In this document: positions 32,519 through 44,000 of the stretch, in pieces | How positions within the stretch are numbered: position 1 is the stretch's first letter | Layout of the letters: each line of letters begins with the position of its first letter | Assembly: GCA_000611775.1 (NCBI GenBank) | Contig: KK106984.1 | Coordinates: forward strand, 1,766,364-1,830,363 | Origin: Umbilicaria muhlenbergii | Taxonomy: Eukaryota; Ascomycota; Lecanoromycetes; Umbilicariales; Umbilicariaceae | Direction: 5' to 3' | Length of the DNA: 64,000 nucleotides | Made by a program: the position numbers and the translations under genes | The notes under the pieces: generated by a model | Database searches by the model: none | The model's input: only the letters and a program-made list of their open reading frames with translations | What the model was told of the DNA's origin: nothing

Positions 32519-33046
32519 CTACGACAACAACCCAGTAATCACATTCCCCTTCCCCACCCCCGCCGCGGGACCCACCCCGTTGCCCGCAGCCCCACTCCTC
32601 CCCGGCACCTCGGCCCCGCTCGCCGCTCCGACAACTACATCCCCCCTGCCGCCGCCCTTGCCACTCCCCGCCGTACTCCCCGTCGTCGTCGTCGTTCCGC
32701 CATCCACGCCGCCTTGTCGGAGCGTCTCGGCTTGGCCGGGTTGGGGGTTGGGTTTCGATGCCGGGGCGGGGGCGGCGGGGGTGAAGGCGCCGGTGTTGTG
32801 GACGAGGGAGGGGTGGGCGGGGGAGCGGGGGCGGAGGCGGCCGGAGCTGCGTGGGTCGAGGTATGCTGGTAGTGAAACGGAGTCGACGTCGCGGGGGAAG
32901 TCGACGGCGTTGAGGTAGGCGGCTGGTGGGTGGCGCGTGGTGAGGGAGGTGGTGAGGTCTTGGGAGGAGGGGAGGGGGAGGGCGGTGGTGAGGGTTAGGA
33001 GGGCGAGGAGGGGGAGGGCGAGGGCGAGGGCGAGGGGGTGGTGCAT
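32519..33046 (-). CDS. Small secreted protein, Gly/Pro/Ala-rich
   Basis: A single exon of 175 residues. The N-terminus is a clear signal peptide (MHHPLALALALPLLALLTLT, cleavage near ALP). The middle contains PPAAYLNAVDFPRDVDSVSLP, then proline-, alanine- and glycine-rich low complexity (TTTTTGSTAGSGKGGGRGD). There are no cysteines. The stop at 32519 lies about 16 bases from the C-run bordering the assembly gap, so the true 3' end may differ if the gap hides an intron. I recognise no family; a cell-wall or matrix role is only a guess. Codon use is very GC-rich. Confidence 0.55.
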   Translation of the reverse strand: MHHPLALALALPLLALLTLTTALPLPSSQDLTTSLTTRHPPAAYLNAVDFPRDVDSVSLPAYLDPRSSGRLRPRSPAHPSLVHNTGAFTPAAPAPASKPNPQPGQAETLRQGGVDGGTTTTTGSTAGSGKGGGRGDVVVGAASGAEVPGRSGAAGNGVGPAAGVGKGNVITGLLS

Positions 33047-34716
33047 GGTTGGTTGGTGGGTTGGGTTGGAAGGGTGGATGGTGGATGGAGGAGAGAGGTG
33101 GTGGGTGGTGGTTCGAGAGTGGTGTTCGTGGGACGACGATGGTTAAAGGAGTGGCGGTCTGTCTCTCCTGGGCAATATCTTTCTTCTAGGATGTATGAAG
33201 TAAACTGAAGGTGCAACCATTCGCACAGAGGGAAAGACCAAGCCTTTTTCTACCACTCTCTTATCGCTCATCTCGTTTCCGCCGACTGGCCTGAGACAAT
33301 CAGGTACCTGAAGCCAAGTTTCCTTATCATTGCAGGACTGCTCACCTTCCGTTTTGATACTTCTCGGACCGAAGCTCACGGTGTGACCTTTCAAGCGCAG
33401 TGTGATGAGTTGACAATCGATGTTGTGTAAAACGAAGAAAGCGTTTCAAGCCCCGGGGCTGAAACATGATGCAAACATGAATTCGCATGCAAGGCACAGG
33501 CCGGCCGGCCCCGGCCTGGCCGTGGGGCGGAAGGCGTTGAATAAGTCAGGAACGGTGCATGATGCGAGATGCGATGGTGGATAATTGGTGAGGGTGAAAA
33601 TGCACACCCACGCGTTGCCGAGAATGTTTCAAAAGCGCCGCATGGGGGCGAAGCACTTGAGATTCATAGATAACAGTCTTGCTAAGACTTGAGAAGGCAG
33701 ATTGCAGATTGGAAAAGCAATAGATACCAAGTGGCGACCCTATATCTGTAGCCCCCACTGTCTACACCTGTTCCATCCCTGCCGCGAAAGATTTTCAGGG
33801 GTCATTCAGCTTATCTTCTCTCCGAGACCCCACCCTTTCCCGACTGATCAAGTCATCGAGATCCATCCTTGTCTCCACTTCTTCTCTCCAGATGGTCCAA
33901 TCCACAGCAGGTCTCGCCTCGAGCCTCGCCAAAACTACCGTACAGTCAATGAGCGGTGAGGGTCTAGCAACGACAGCACTCTTGATACCCTTTCCCTCTC
34001 GACCAGTCATCTCACGACCAACTTCAAATGGTACTCGTCTATTGTCCTCTTGACCGTCCAAGGTATGCCCAAAAACCTCGTAAACGGGCAGTATTAGCAG
34101 TGGCACCTCTTTCAGCTGCTTGATGACATGGCTCGAGGATACCGCGCATGTCAAAGGCTGTTGTCTTGAGACACACTGGCTCTGACTCCCTTTGACTTCC
34201 TTATAGACGTAACTGCCATGTAAGCAAACTAGAGGGAAGTATCTTTCGTCGATTCTGGACAAAGATCATAGTATTATACTCCGAGCACAGGGCAATGAAA
34301 CACGTCTTGGAAACAGAAACTGCTCCGTCTGCTGCATCTCCTAGTCCGAGTTCATTTTTCTCAGTCGCAGCTACCCCTGACATGCCCGTCAGTTTCAAGG
34401 CTGGACATCCTCGGTCTCTCACAGGCAGCATATGGCACGTGCAGCAGGCTCAGATTAGAGCTTGAAGGCATTGGTACCGCCTCAAGCCAAGGGTCGCTAC
34501 GCAGTCTCTGTCTTGTCTCGCTCATCATCCAAGACTTATTTCAGCCATAGCACTCACTGCATCCGCCCTCGTCGACAGTTGTGCTCCTTCCAAACTAGTC
34601 CCACCCACCCCCATCCCCATCCTTCCCATCCACCTACACGGTCCCCTCGAAATCAGTCATCCTTACCCCGCCAGTGCATACACTTCCGCGCGAACCGTAT
34701 AATTGCCCTTCATTAG
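33047..34716. other. Intergenic region of about 1.7 kb
   Basis: A minus-strand frame of 155 codons at 33795-34262 is open but has no recognisable domain, and I do not call it. A GC-rich GGCCGGCC-type palindromic stretch lies near 33500-33525. The right end covers the 3' part of the ML-domain gene, including the relic discussed there. Confidence 0.45.
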
Positions 34717-35278
34717 CTAGGTGTAGGGGATGATGGCGCTGTAAGACATCTCCACCGGCCCCTCCTCTGGCGGGCAGTTGGCAGTGCTTCCGTTTTGTGT
34801 AATCTCTAGTTTGGAGTTTGCGCGGAGCTTGTCCTCGACGCCGGGGCCGACTGTGCCATTCAGTGAGGCGGTGATTTTGATGCGGGGATTGGAGCCGATG
34901 GATGAGGTTAAGGTGCCGGTGAGGCGGAGGGTCATGTGGCTGACAGTGGTGGGGTGGCTTGTGTTAGCGGGTCCTTTATCATACTTGGCAGGTGGGAGGT
35001 AATGTGATCGGCCAGTGATGATGGTACGTTGTACCGGAGAACTTACTCGATCGGTGGGTTTGGGAGAAGGTCGAGCGTGTCGATGGACAGGATGTCGTTG
35101 CTTGGGTCGCCGTTGTAAAAGGCTGGGGGTCTCCTGGCACCGGGACGCGGGTGCTGTCAGAGCTCAATCAATCTGAAGCTTCCATTGTGTGTTGAAGCGG
35201 TCCTTGGCGGTTGCTAGGTATAGACATGACGACGGTAGATAAGAGGGACAAGGCCCAGAAGAGCACGGGCATAAGCAT
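34717..35278 (-). CDS. ML-domain (NPC2/PG-PI transfer protein-like) secreted protein, interrupted by an in-frame TAG
   Basis: Exons 35226-35278, 35047-35133 and 34717-34939 give 120 residues with matching phases. Exon 1 is a signal peptide (MLMPVLFWALSLLSTVVM). The body has ML-domain features: NDILSIDTLDLLPNPPI, then LRLTGTLTSSIG, PRIKITASLNG and NGSTANCPPEEGPVEMSY. ML proteins bind sterols or phospholipids in a beta-sandwich and are secreted or vacuolar. The frame ends at TAG (34717-34719), but the same frame continues with LMKGNYTVRAEVYALAG, the family's usual C-terminal strand, followed by a GTAAGG donor-like site. The protein thus looks cut short by one nonsense codon, or the base is a sequence error. 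A 39-bp intron ending at this TAG is possible but would remove conserved residues. The exon 1 donor (GTCTAT) is weak. Confidence 0.6.
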
Positions 35279-36507
35279 CTTTACTGATTGCCGACGTTGG
35301 AGGTTGAGCCTGAGGTGGAGGTGGAGGTGACTTGGATGTCTCGATATTCAAGCCGCTGCCTGGTGTGTTCGACTTCGCTAGTCTCGATTGGATGGACACG
35401 CACTATACGGAAGCAGTCATGTTGAAGTTGGGTCAAGACTGAAGAGGCGGGGAGAGGCGGGAAGAGGGCGAAGATTTAATTGGGGCAAAGCCGAAATGGC
35501 AGGGGCAGCAATGTAACAGATTGCAGAAATTGGAAAATACCTTGTCCGTCGTTACGTACCTACCTCAAGGCCTACGGTTAAGGCACAGAGGGCGCTCGTA
35601 CCTCGGGAGCGAGTCTAGGTAGGATTCCTGTCCCCGAAATACGGCACGAACGGTACCTATCCAACTTTGATTCGTGGGCGGTCCTCGGACCCCACAGGCG
35701 TCTTCCAGCTCGCTCGTTCCATCCTCGGGCTCATGCTAGCCTTCGAGTGGCCCTGCTACGCCATATTGCGCCGTACCTCGTACCTCGTTCCTGCAAAGAA
35801 TGAGGCCCTGAATGCTGTGCATCGCGGTGCCGTCAAGATTGAAACATGCTTCTTTGAGTAATTCTCCATCTCCACTCCTGCGCTTCCTTAGCCCAAAGCT
35901 TCCTGTACGAGCATGCTGCAGACGGCTTGCACCAGGCGGAGATCAAAGGGCAGACGTCATGTCGGGGCACGTAGTGATACAACATTGATGTCATGATACT
36001 TGTCCCTGAGCCAAGGTCCACTACCTTCGTCGCCGGTTAAGCGCTGACAGGCAAGCGGGCCTTGGAGGAAGACTGCTGAGACATGATGGTTTAACCTTTT
36101 CAACAAACCTCGCCAGAACTATCAGTAGCACAGACTTGGCTTTCATTGTGTTTCTGTCTCCCTTTCATTACAATTTGGCTTAGAATAGACGATGAGGATT
36201 GTGGGGTTTAGATTGCCTGGCTGTTCGTGTCCTCATGGCCCTGCCATTCATGAAAGGAGAACTTCATTTAAAAAGCCTCTGTATTCCCAACATTGTATCA
36301 GCATTCTGCCATCGTTCTCTTCAAGCGTTTTCCTACAAACTTACAGTGAAGCTCTTAAACCGAGCAACGCCTTCAGAAGTCTCTCGTGCAACCTATAAGT
36401 ACATCAAGGGTGCAGCTACAAAGGTACCCCATAACTCGAAATCCGAACCTCCCAGCCAGACAGCCAGCCAACAAGCCAGCCACCGACACCCCACACCGCC
36501 CCCCAAG
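35279..36507. other. Divergent intergenic region, ML-domain gene and spherulin-4 gene
   Basis: About 1.2 kb. No gene recognised. Frames in phase with the spherulin gene extend upstream to about 36199 but lack a signal peptide or family residues, so they are taken as 5' leader. Confidence 0.5.
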
Positions 36508-37242
36508 ATGCTCGTCTCCTCCATCATCCTCCCCCTCTACATCTACCCCTCCGGCCCCACCCCCCTCACCGGCACCTGGTCCCCCCTCTTCGCCGCCATC
36601 TCCGCCAACCCCTCCGTCAAATTCACCGTTATTGTCAATCCCGCCAGCGGCCCGGGACCCTCCCCCTACCCGGACTCCAACTACATCGCCCACATCGCCC
36701 AACTCAACACTTACCCTTCCGTCACCACCCTCGGCTACGTCCCCACCCACTACGCCAACCGCGAAATCTCCGCCGTCGAAGCAGACATCAACGCTTACGA
36801 TAACTGGGCCGCTTACAGCGAGGCTGATATTCATCTCGACGGCATCTTCTTCGACGAAGCACCGGGGACGGCGACGCCGGCCTCGCTCACTTATATGCAG
36901 ACAGCCGCGACGGCCGTGCGGTCTGCTTTCCCGCCCGGCCGCCGCACCATCATGACCAACCCCGGCGTGCAGGTCGATCCGCTATTCTACGCCTCCGCCG
37001 ACTTCATCAACGTCTTCGAAAACGCCTATTCGGCTTACTCGCCCGACGTCATGGCTTCCGTTCCGGCGGGGTTTGAGCCTCAGTCGACGTTCATCATTTA
37101 TGGCTTTACCGACGACGCGGACGCGCAGCAACGGATTGTCGACAGCACCAATCTGGGCGGCTTTAGGGGGTTGCTCGTTACTACTGCTGATGACTATAAT
37201 GTCTTCTCGGGGCTGTGGGATCAGCTTTGCGAGCAGGATTGA
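36508..37242 (+). CDS. sph3: Spherulin-4 family protein (Sph3-like, GH135 type), GAG cluster
   Basis: A single exon of 244 residues. The ATG at 36508 directly precedes the first barrel strand (SSIILPLYIYPSG). The family's active-site regions are visible: HLDGIFFDEAPG, RTIMTNPGVQVDP and FINVFENAYSAY, supplying the conserved Asp, Asn and Glu. In Aspergillus Sph3 hydrolyses galactosaminogalactan and is required for making it. Its position beside gtb3 with uge3, agd3 and ega3 nearby supports the same role. Oddly, this model has no signal peptide or membrane anchor, unlike my recollection of Aspergillus Sph3. An upstream exon may be missed, or the product is intracellular. Confidence 0.82.
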   Translation: MLVSSIILPLYIYPSGPTPLTGTWSPLFAAISANPSVKFTVIVNPASGPGPSPYPDSNYIAHIAQLNTYPSVTTLGYVPTHYANREISAVEADINAYDNWAAYSEADIHLDGIFFDEAPGTATPASLTYMQTAATAVRSAFPPGRRTIMTNPGVQVDPLFYASADFINVFENAYSAYSPDVMASVPAGFEPQSTFIIYGFTDDADAQQRIVDSTNLGGFRGLLVTTADDYNVFSGLWDQLCEQD

Positions 37243-38015
37243 ATCGGTGGCTTGGGCGCGGGGCGGATATGGATGCGCCGTTTGCGGGTGCTTGGCGTGG
37301 AGGGGTGGTGACGATCGGTGCGGAGCCAAAGCTTTTTTTCTTTCCTTTGTTTGGGGGTTTAGAGAGGTCGGAAAGGCAAAAGGTTGCGGGCTCTTGGCTG
37401 GATGTTTGTTTTATACTCCAGCGGTCTGAGCATATGTCAGATTGCATGACGCTTTTACTGCCTCTAGGATCTAGCTGGGGATTCTTTTCAATCAAAGTTT
37501 CGATCGTTGTGGCAACTCTGGCTTTGGTGTCCAGATGCGGCGGCGACCGTGCATGGAGAGGAAAAGCGTAGAGACGCCCTCGACCTCACTCTGTTCTCTT
37601 GACTGCAAGGTAGGCCCTAGGGCGAAGCCTGGACGTCGGACCTGCGGCTTCATCCCCAGATTCCTTGCGTCGGGGCTGGGCCATCTTGGAACAATCGCTC
37701 CTAGATCCTCCCGCCGGAATCAGCTAGCCTTGGGCTGACCGTAGGTTGCCCTCCAAGGCTTTTCTCGTGAAATAGCAAATGGAGATGGTTGGATGGCAAT
37801 CTGCGCATGGCGTTTTGTATATCGTGTGTTGAAACAGCTGGCGTGGAAAGCTCTATCTAATCGATGCGGAAATGACTGCTATGCTAACCCTACTCCTGTG
37901 CTTCAGTCTAGATAATCAATTGACAATGCCTAACAACACCAGACTTGACATGCACCTAGTCGCTATGTAGCACATGTCCAACAACTAGAACCATGTGTAC
38001 TGACCCATCCCATTC
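37243..38015. other. Intergenic, tail-to-tail between sph3 and gtb3
   Basis: About 770 bases between convergent genes. No coding signal seen. Confidence 0.5.
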
Positions 38016-41000
38016 TCAGCGTCGCCCCTCTAAAACCTCTCGCCCGCGATCGTCAGCTTCACCACTCGATCCACCCAGCTCCGGATCCTCATCCGGGGAG
38101 GCGCTTCTCGGTGCTGGACGACGACCCCGTCCAGCTTTGAAAACCCCACGGAGCTGCTTCCGAGGCAGGAACTGCTGCCACGGCTCTCCAATCTCGCCAT
38201 CCTCCTGTCGCGGTCGAAGCACCGGCGCGAACGGCTGTCCAAACCGCGGGTGCGCCAACGCGATCTCGCTCAGCTGCGTCGACGCCCTCTGCTGCGCTCG
38301 GTGCTTGTGGATCCAATACATCTGCTCGTGCTCACGCAGGTAGCGGTCCCCGTGGAATTTCCGCAAGACGACATTGCGCAGTTTCATCCCCAACGCTTGC
38401 CGATCCGCGGTCTTGTCGTGCATCCGCTGCGTGATCCACTCGACATCGTGCGGTGTGAACTTCTCGGGTAACGCTGGCGGCGGCGTCGTGTCGCTGGTGT
38501 AGTTCGTCCAGGGGCCGAGCATGGCCAGTAAGCTGATCTGCGCTCGCGCAAGCGCTACCGGGTCGTTGGGCGGTACCACTTCGCCGTAACGAATAGAGGG
38601 ATCATCCGCGTCTGTCAGCACCTCGGCCGTGGCACCTACCTCTGTGGCCACGATGGGCACCCCAGACAACGCTGCTTCACCGATCGCCAGCGGCAAGCCC
38701 TCGGACAACGAGGAGTTCATAAAGAGCCAAGCGTCCTTGAAGACTTCCTTTGGCGATCCAAATCCAGCCAACTTAACGTTCTCGGCCAGCCGGCGCGAGA
38801 CAATAATGTCTTCTGTTTCCAGGGCGTACGACGGTTGTCGGTCTTTTGCGCCGTAGACCCAGAGATTGTAGGTTTTGAAGCCGAAGTCGTTGATGATAAC
38901 GTCAGCGGCGAAGACGGCGTTTTTGACGTCTTTGATGAATTGGACGTTGGAGAGCATGATCACGGTTGGGTCTTTCGATCGAATAGCTGTGACGGGCGAG
39001 AACGATTTCATGTTACTGATGCCGTTGGTTATGGGGTCTATCTTCCGCTTGAACTGTTCGACGCTGCCGCGGTGGCCTTCGTCGGTGCCAAGGTCAGCTT
39101 CCCAGATGCTGCAGGCTCGTTAGTACTGAAAGGAGTAATTGGGGACGGGAAGAGGCTGTGGCGCTATACTTACGGGTTGTAGACACCTGTGCAAGGAAGG
39201 GCCACGTCCACATGCGTATACGCTAGATGGGCTGCCAGCTTCATCCCAGCCAGAAGCATAGACAGTACCGGCACTGGTAGAATAGATTGTGCCGGGCTGA
39301 CATTAAGGCAGCTCTCTCGCCACATAATCGCGTGGTCCCATACGCCCCATGTCACCCCTTTCCTGTACTTGAGGCACATGCCCCACAGGCTGCCAATCCC
39401 GTGATGGGTGCTCTGGAAGACTTGAGGACAATTTTCGGGAATTCTCACAGAAAAAATAAAGAAGTAGCAGATGTATAATTCCAAGGCATCCTGGAAATCT
39501 TTCATGGTAGGTCGCTCGATGTCGAAGCGCTCCTCGGCGCTCGGAATATTTGGGTCCTTGTAGTCGTACAGCCAAGCTTCTCGCCATGCTGTCAGTACTT
39601 CTTTCGCCCTCCAGGTGGTGTTGTAATCTTTCTCGGAAAAGTAATTATGGACGTTGAGGACGACATTGGTGTAGGTGAGTAAATCCTTTCTAGAATGGCG
39701 GATAGACCGCGCGCCGCGAACCCACATTTTCATAAGAGGGATAAAGGTTTCCACGATGTCTCGCTTCTGTGTATTGTGTATACGCTCATCGACCTCGGTC
39801 TGTAGAAGATTGTTGAAAAGCCCATGGAACGGAGTCTTTCCATCCAAGCCCCACAAGGGAAGCGTTTTCATAGAGTGCACGTTCCGTTCCGTTTGGTACC
39901 TTGGGATACCGTAGTCGTTGGCTGACTCGGCCATAACATGGTTTCGTATCGTAGAGTGGCCATTGACAAGATCTCTCCGGCAATTAGACACCCCGCCTGG
40001 CGCGTCTGGCCAACATCCTGTGTCCGTGAAGATGACCGACAAGCGATTCTCGGTATCCGCAAAGCAGTCATCCAAGCGGCTTGTAAGTTGATTAGCATCT
40101 TTAGCTAGCCCCATCACGAAAAGGTCCGAAAGCTTGATAGCTAATGGGCTGGTTTGCGATATATCGTCTGCAATCTCGACTGCGGCTCCGATCTCGGTTA
40201 GATTTGTCGATAGGTAATCCTCAGCGCTGGTGAAATATCCCGCATCACGAAGCCTCCAATATCTGGCAAGTGAGGGTTCTGCACGAAGGAGAAGCTCATC
40301 GACATAGCAGCTGGTCATAGCGTCGAACGTCTCTACCTTGTTCCACTGTTGCCAGAGCATCGTTCGCCGGTGGCCAGTTGATGGCTTCCGGTAGACTGTC
40401 TTAGCAAGCGATGGCGTCAGATCAATACCTAGGGGGTGACCAAGCGAGGCTAGAAAGTTGCGGCCAATTGCCGGCAAAGATTTGAACCGCCTTGTAGCTG
40501 TAGAGGATGCCGCTGGGTAAGAATGGGTGGCTCGGACGTCTTTCCGACGATGATAGATTAGTAGATCCTCTTGGTCAAAGGACACCAGTTCGGGTCTCTC
40601 AAAAAACCCAAAGGTGTCTTTTCTGGCATGTTCCGACGGTGTCTCGAGAGGAACTCGTCCTTCTCGTGTGACATATATTGTAGATAGCACCGGGTGCTGC
40701 TTATGGCTATATACCCAGGTCGTGTCCCAGGTTTCGTAGCCATATGTCACCACCAAGCGCCTGATCTTTTCGGAAGAGATCCAGTCTCGCTCATCCCGAG
40801 TTTCGTCTGCAGGAGGGGTACACCAGAATACCGAGTAACTGACCGGGTACTCAGGATCTGTACAAATGTAGCTGGCTTTAACAACTTTGGTGTTCGCCTT
40901 CGGACGTCTTTTGTGGACATAGTAGAATTGGAACTCTACGTTATTTCGAACGCACCTGCCTTGCGTGATTCGGCCGTACTTGTCGTATTGGACAACAAGA

Positions 41001-44000
41001 GAGCGACCACCATCATTGACGGATTTAGAAATAGGCCAGCGAGAATTGGGTGTACTCGGCTGATAATGGTACTCGGAGGTAATGCTTGCAGGTGTGTTAT
41101 CAGCACTCCCAATCCTAGATTCTGTAAGAGTGTGGAGACGAAGGTCTGGACTGTACTGGGCCAGGGCGGTAGGCCCTGTCTTTGGAGGCACATCGCGTAT
41201 GCCTTGATAGATCTGAATCGATAGAATACCGTCCTCCCAAATGAAGAAACCGGAGAGAGGTCGATAATAATCATTGACAGTGATAGAAGAGGCCTTGAGT
41301 TGCCGGGGAACGCCTCGCCGGGCGAGATCCAGAATAGTTCGGAAGTGCGCTTTATTGCTTACTAGTAATAGGTATATCCATGCATGCTTTATCCACCAGG
41401 AAAGCTTCCACACTTTTAGGACGAACCACAGAACCGGCCTTTGTAGAGGGCTGCTTCGGAGGAGATACCAGAGTTCTCTACCAGCATCTGTATCAGCAGT
41501 GGAGACGATCGCAACACTCTGTATCAGATTGGCGGTGAAACGGTACACGGCCTTCCCAGATCGATATATCAAGGCTCCTAGACCACGATGTTCTGGCACA
41601 TTGAATGGTAACATTTCGAGATCGAAGATTCGCGAGTAATCGTGTTCTGCAATCGAAGGTTTCGCGGATGCGACGTTCTCGAGTGCAGCTTCGTAGATAT
41701 ACAGACACTGCTCGAGACAGAGGTCTTTGACTTTCGCGTTCGTCGATGTGTGAAAAAGCCAATGCTTTATACATTCCGTTCCTACGAACACATCCTCCCT
41801 TATGCGGGCTAATATCCATCTTCGGACATCTTCTGGCACTTCTTCCCAATCGGCATTAACATCAATACCGAAACAAAGATGATTAATCAGCTCATTGTTG
41901 GTATGCCTGATGAGCTTGTGGAGTCCCGGCAAGTCGGTCCAGTCCATTTGCGTTCGCATGCGTGTCGAGCAGCCAACACGATCATGGATAACGAGCTCAG
42001 CAAGTGTGGCTTCCTGATGGCTCATGGAAAGCAATGCCTCACAAGTCTCATGTATTAGCGCCTCGGCACAACTGCATTTCGGATTAGTCCATGATAACAT
42101 TCGTTCTCAATGTTACAGCTTACGCTTCTATTAACGTCCTCTCCTCAGAGATGGCGAAATCACTCCCCTGTCCCTGCAGTGCTGGCATTCCAACAAAGAC
42201 TTTGAGATGACCATCGTCAAAGACTCCAACGGCGAAGCGATCTCCAGCTCCAAGTCTGGCGAAAGCTTCCCGTCGGACCACTATGATCTCACTATAACCT
42301 GCTTCCCATTGTTCTATGGTCTTTTGTAGGATTTCTCGGCCATTGGACAAAGCCCCAGTAACGGTATGAGAAGAATCTGGGGAAGCTCCTGTTAGAATGC
42401 GATCTATTCCAGTTGATATAGCCGTGCCATCGTTGTGAGTAATCTTGACCCCTCCGATTTCTTCTAAGAGTCGTGGGACGTCATCCAAGTCCCCTGGAGC
42501 TAGAGCACTCCGAGCAGCTGATTGGCCAATCAATCTTTGCGAGTATAACTTCCAGTTCGTCAAGTCTTCGAGAGCGCCGGGCTCTGCCAGTGGGGCATCA
42601 TCGCAAAAGTCGGATAGCAACCACGTACCAAGCGCTGATATCCAGGAGGCTCCACAGAGGCAAAGGGCACCAATGTACCGGAATGGTACCGTCGCCGTAA
42701 GAGCGTTGAGGATGATTCCGGAAAGATAGCCGACGAAAGCCCCTGCAAAGACTACCAGGATATGCTTTCTGATATCAGTGGTGAAAACTCGATTGAACTA
42801 TAGGCTGGTCAGGTTCATCTTACAACACAAGGGTGATGGACCCGCTCAAAAGACGGCTGTCAGGGAATAGCTGGGAGTACCTGGAAAAAAATCACTCCGG
42901 AATACCCGGTAACATACAGAAAGTATTGAATTATTGATCTGTGGTCATCATTAAAGAGCCAAAGAAATATGGTCATCAGCCCGAAAACGAAGAGCATGCG
43001 CCAGGCCAACACTGTAAACGCCTCAAGCCAGTGTCTCTTTTCGCGGCTTCGACAACCAATCAGTGGCACTCAACGTTGAATCACACCAAGAGCCAACGTA
43101 CCTGCTTTCCCTCATATCTGCAATATCAGCTTCCTCGATACTCCCGAGTACTGCATCCGATCTTCGGCCCGTAGTACCCCAGTAATGTTGAAGCAGTGAA
43201 TCTAAAATTATTGCGCACAGCAGGAAATATATAAGACCGCAGGCTATGCCGTAGCGAGCTTTGACATTGAAATAGAGGTTCGCCCTACCTTCCCGTGCAC
43301 TCATGGTTATGGCAATCCAGCGATCAAGGAGGGCTACAAGAAAGAGCCCGACATTTTGGCCCATCTGATATCTTATCAGCTCCGCTTACAGGGTGAGAGT
43401 GAGGGCCAAAGGCAAGGAGCAAAGGATCAGGGAGTCGCAGTAAGAATAGGAGAGAATAGCAGACTCACATCGAACTTCGAATACCGGTAAAGTATCAAGG
43501 GGCTGTGTTCTTTAAGACCTCGTTCCATCTGGCGTTGATTCTTTACGACCAGTTCTAGCTGCACAAGCCATGTTGAGGTATATGGCTCCGGAAGGTTTGC
43601 TTCGCTATCGTCTTTGAGCAGTAGCCAAATCGCGAAATCATACCCTTCGGCCAGTCTATTAACAAATGGATCCTCTGGGAGCGATCGAGACCGGCGCCAC
43701 CATCGTCTAGAGCGGGTTGTCTGAATCTGCTGCATGAGCGTGGAGCGGGCTCTGGTCGAGAAAGGAGTTTCGTCTTCTGGACTAGATGTTTCTGATACAG
43801 CTTTCTCGTCCATGGGATGCATTTCCTCGTACCATGCCACAATGTCCTTCTCTTTGACGAGGACGACTTTATCAAGCCACGATGAGTAAGACCGGCATAG
43901 GCGTCTGAAAGTGAAAAGAAGTATAAAGAGAAAAGCATAAATAATCAGGAGGTATATTAAACTATCATGGCCGTTCACAAAACTCGTGAGAAGTGGGGAC

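Noticed and set aside
33795-34262. 155-codon minus-strand frame
   Set aside because: No recognisable motif and no supporting context; left as intergenic.
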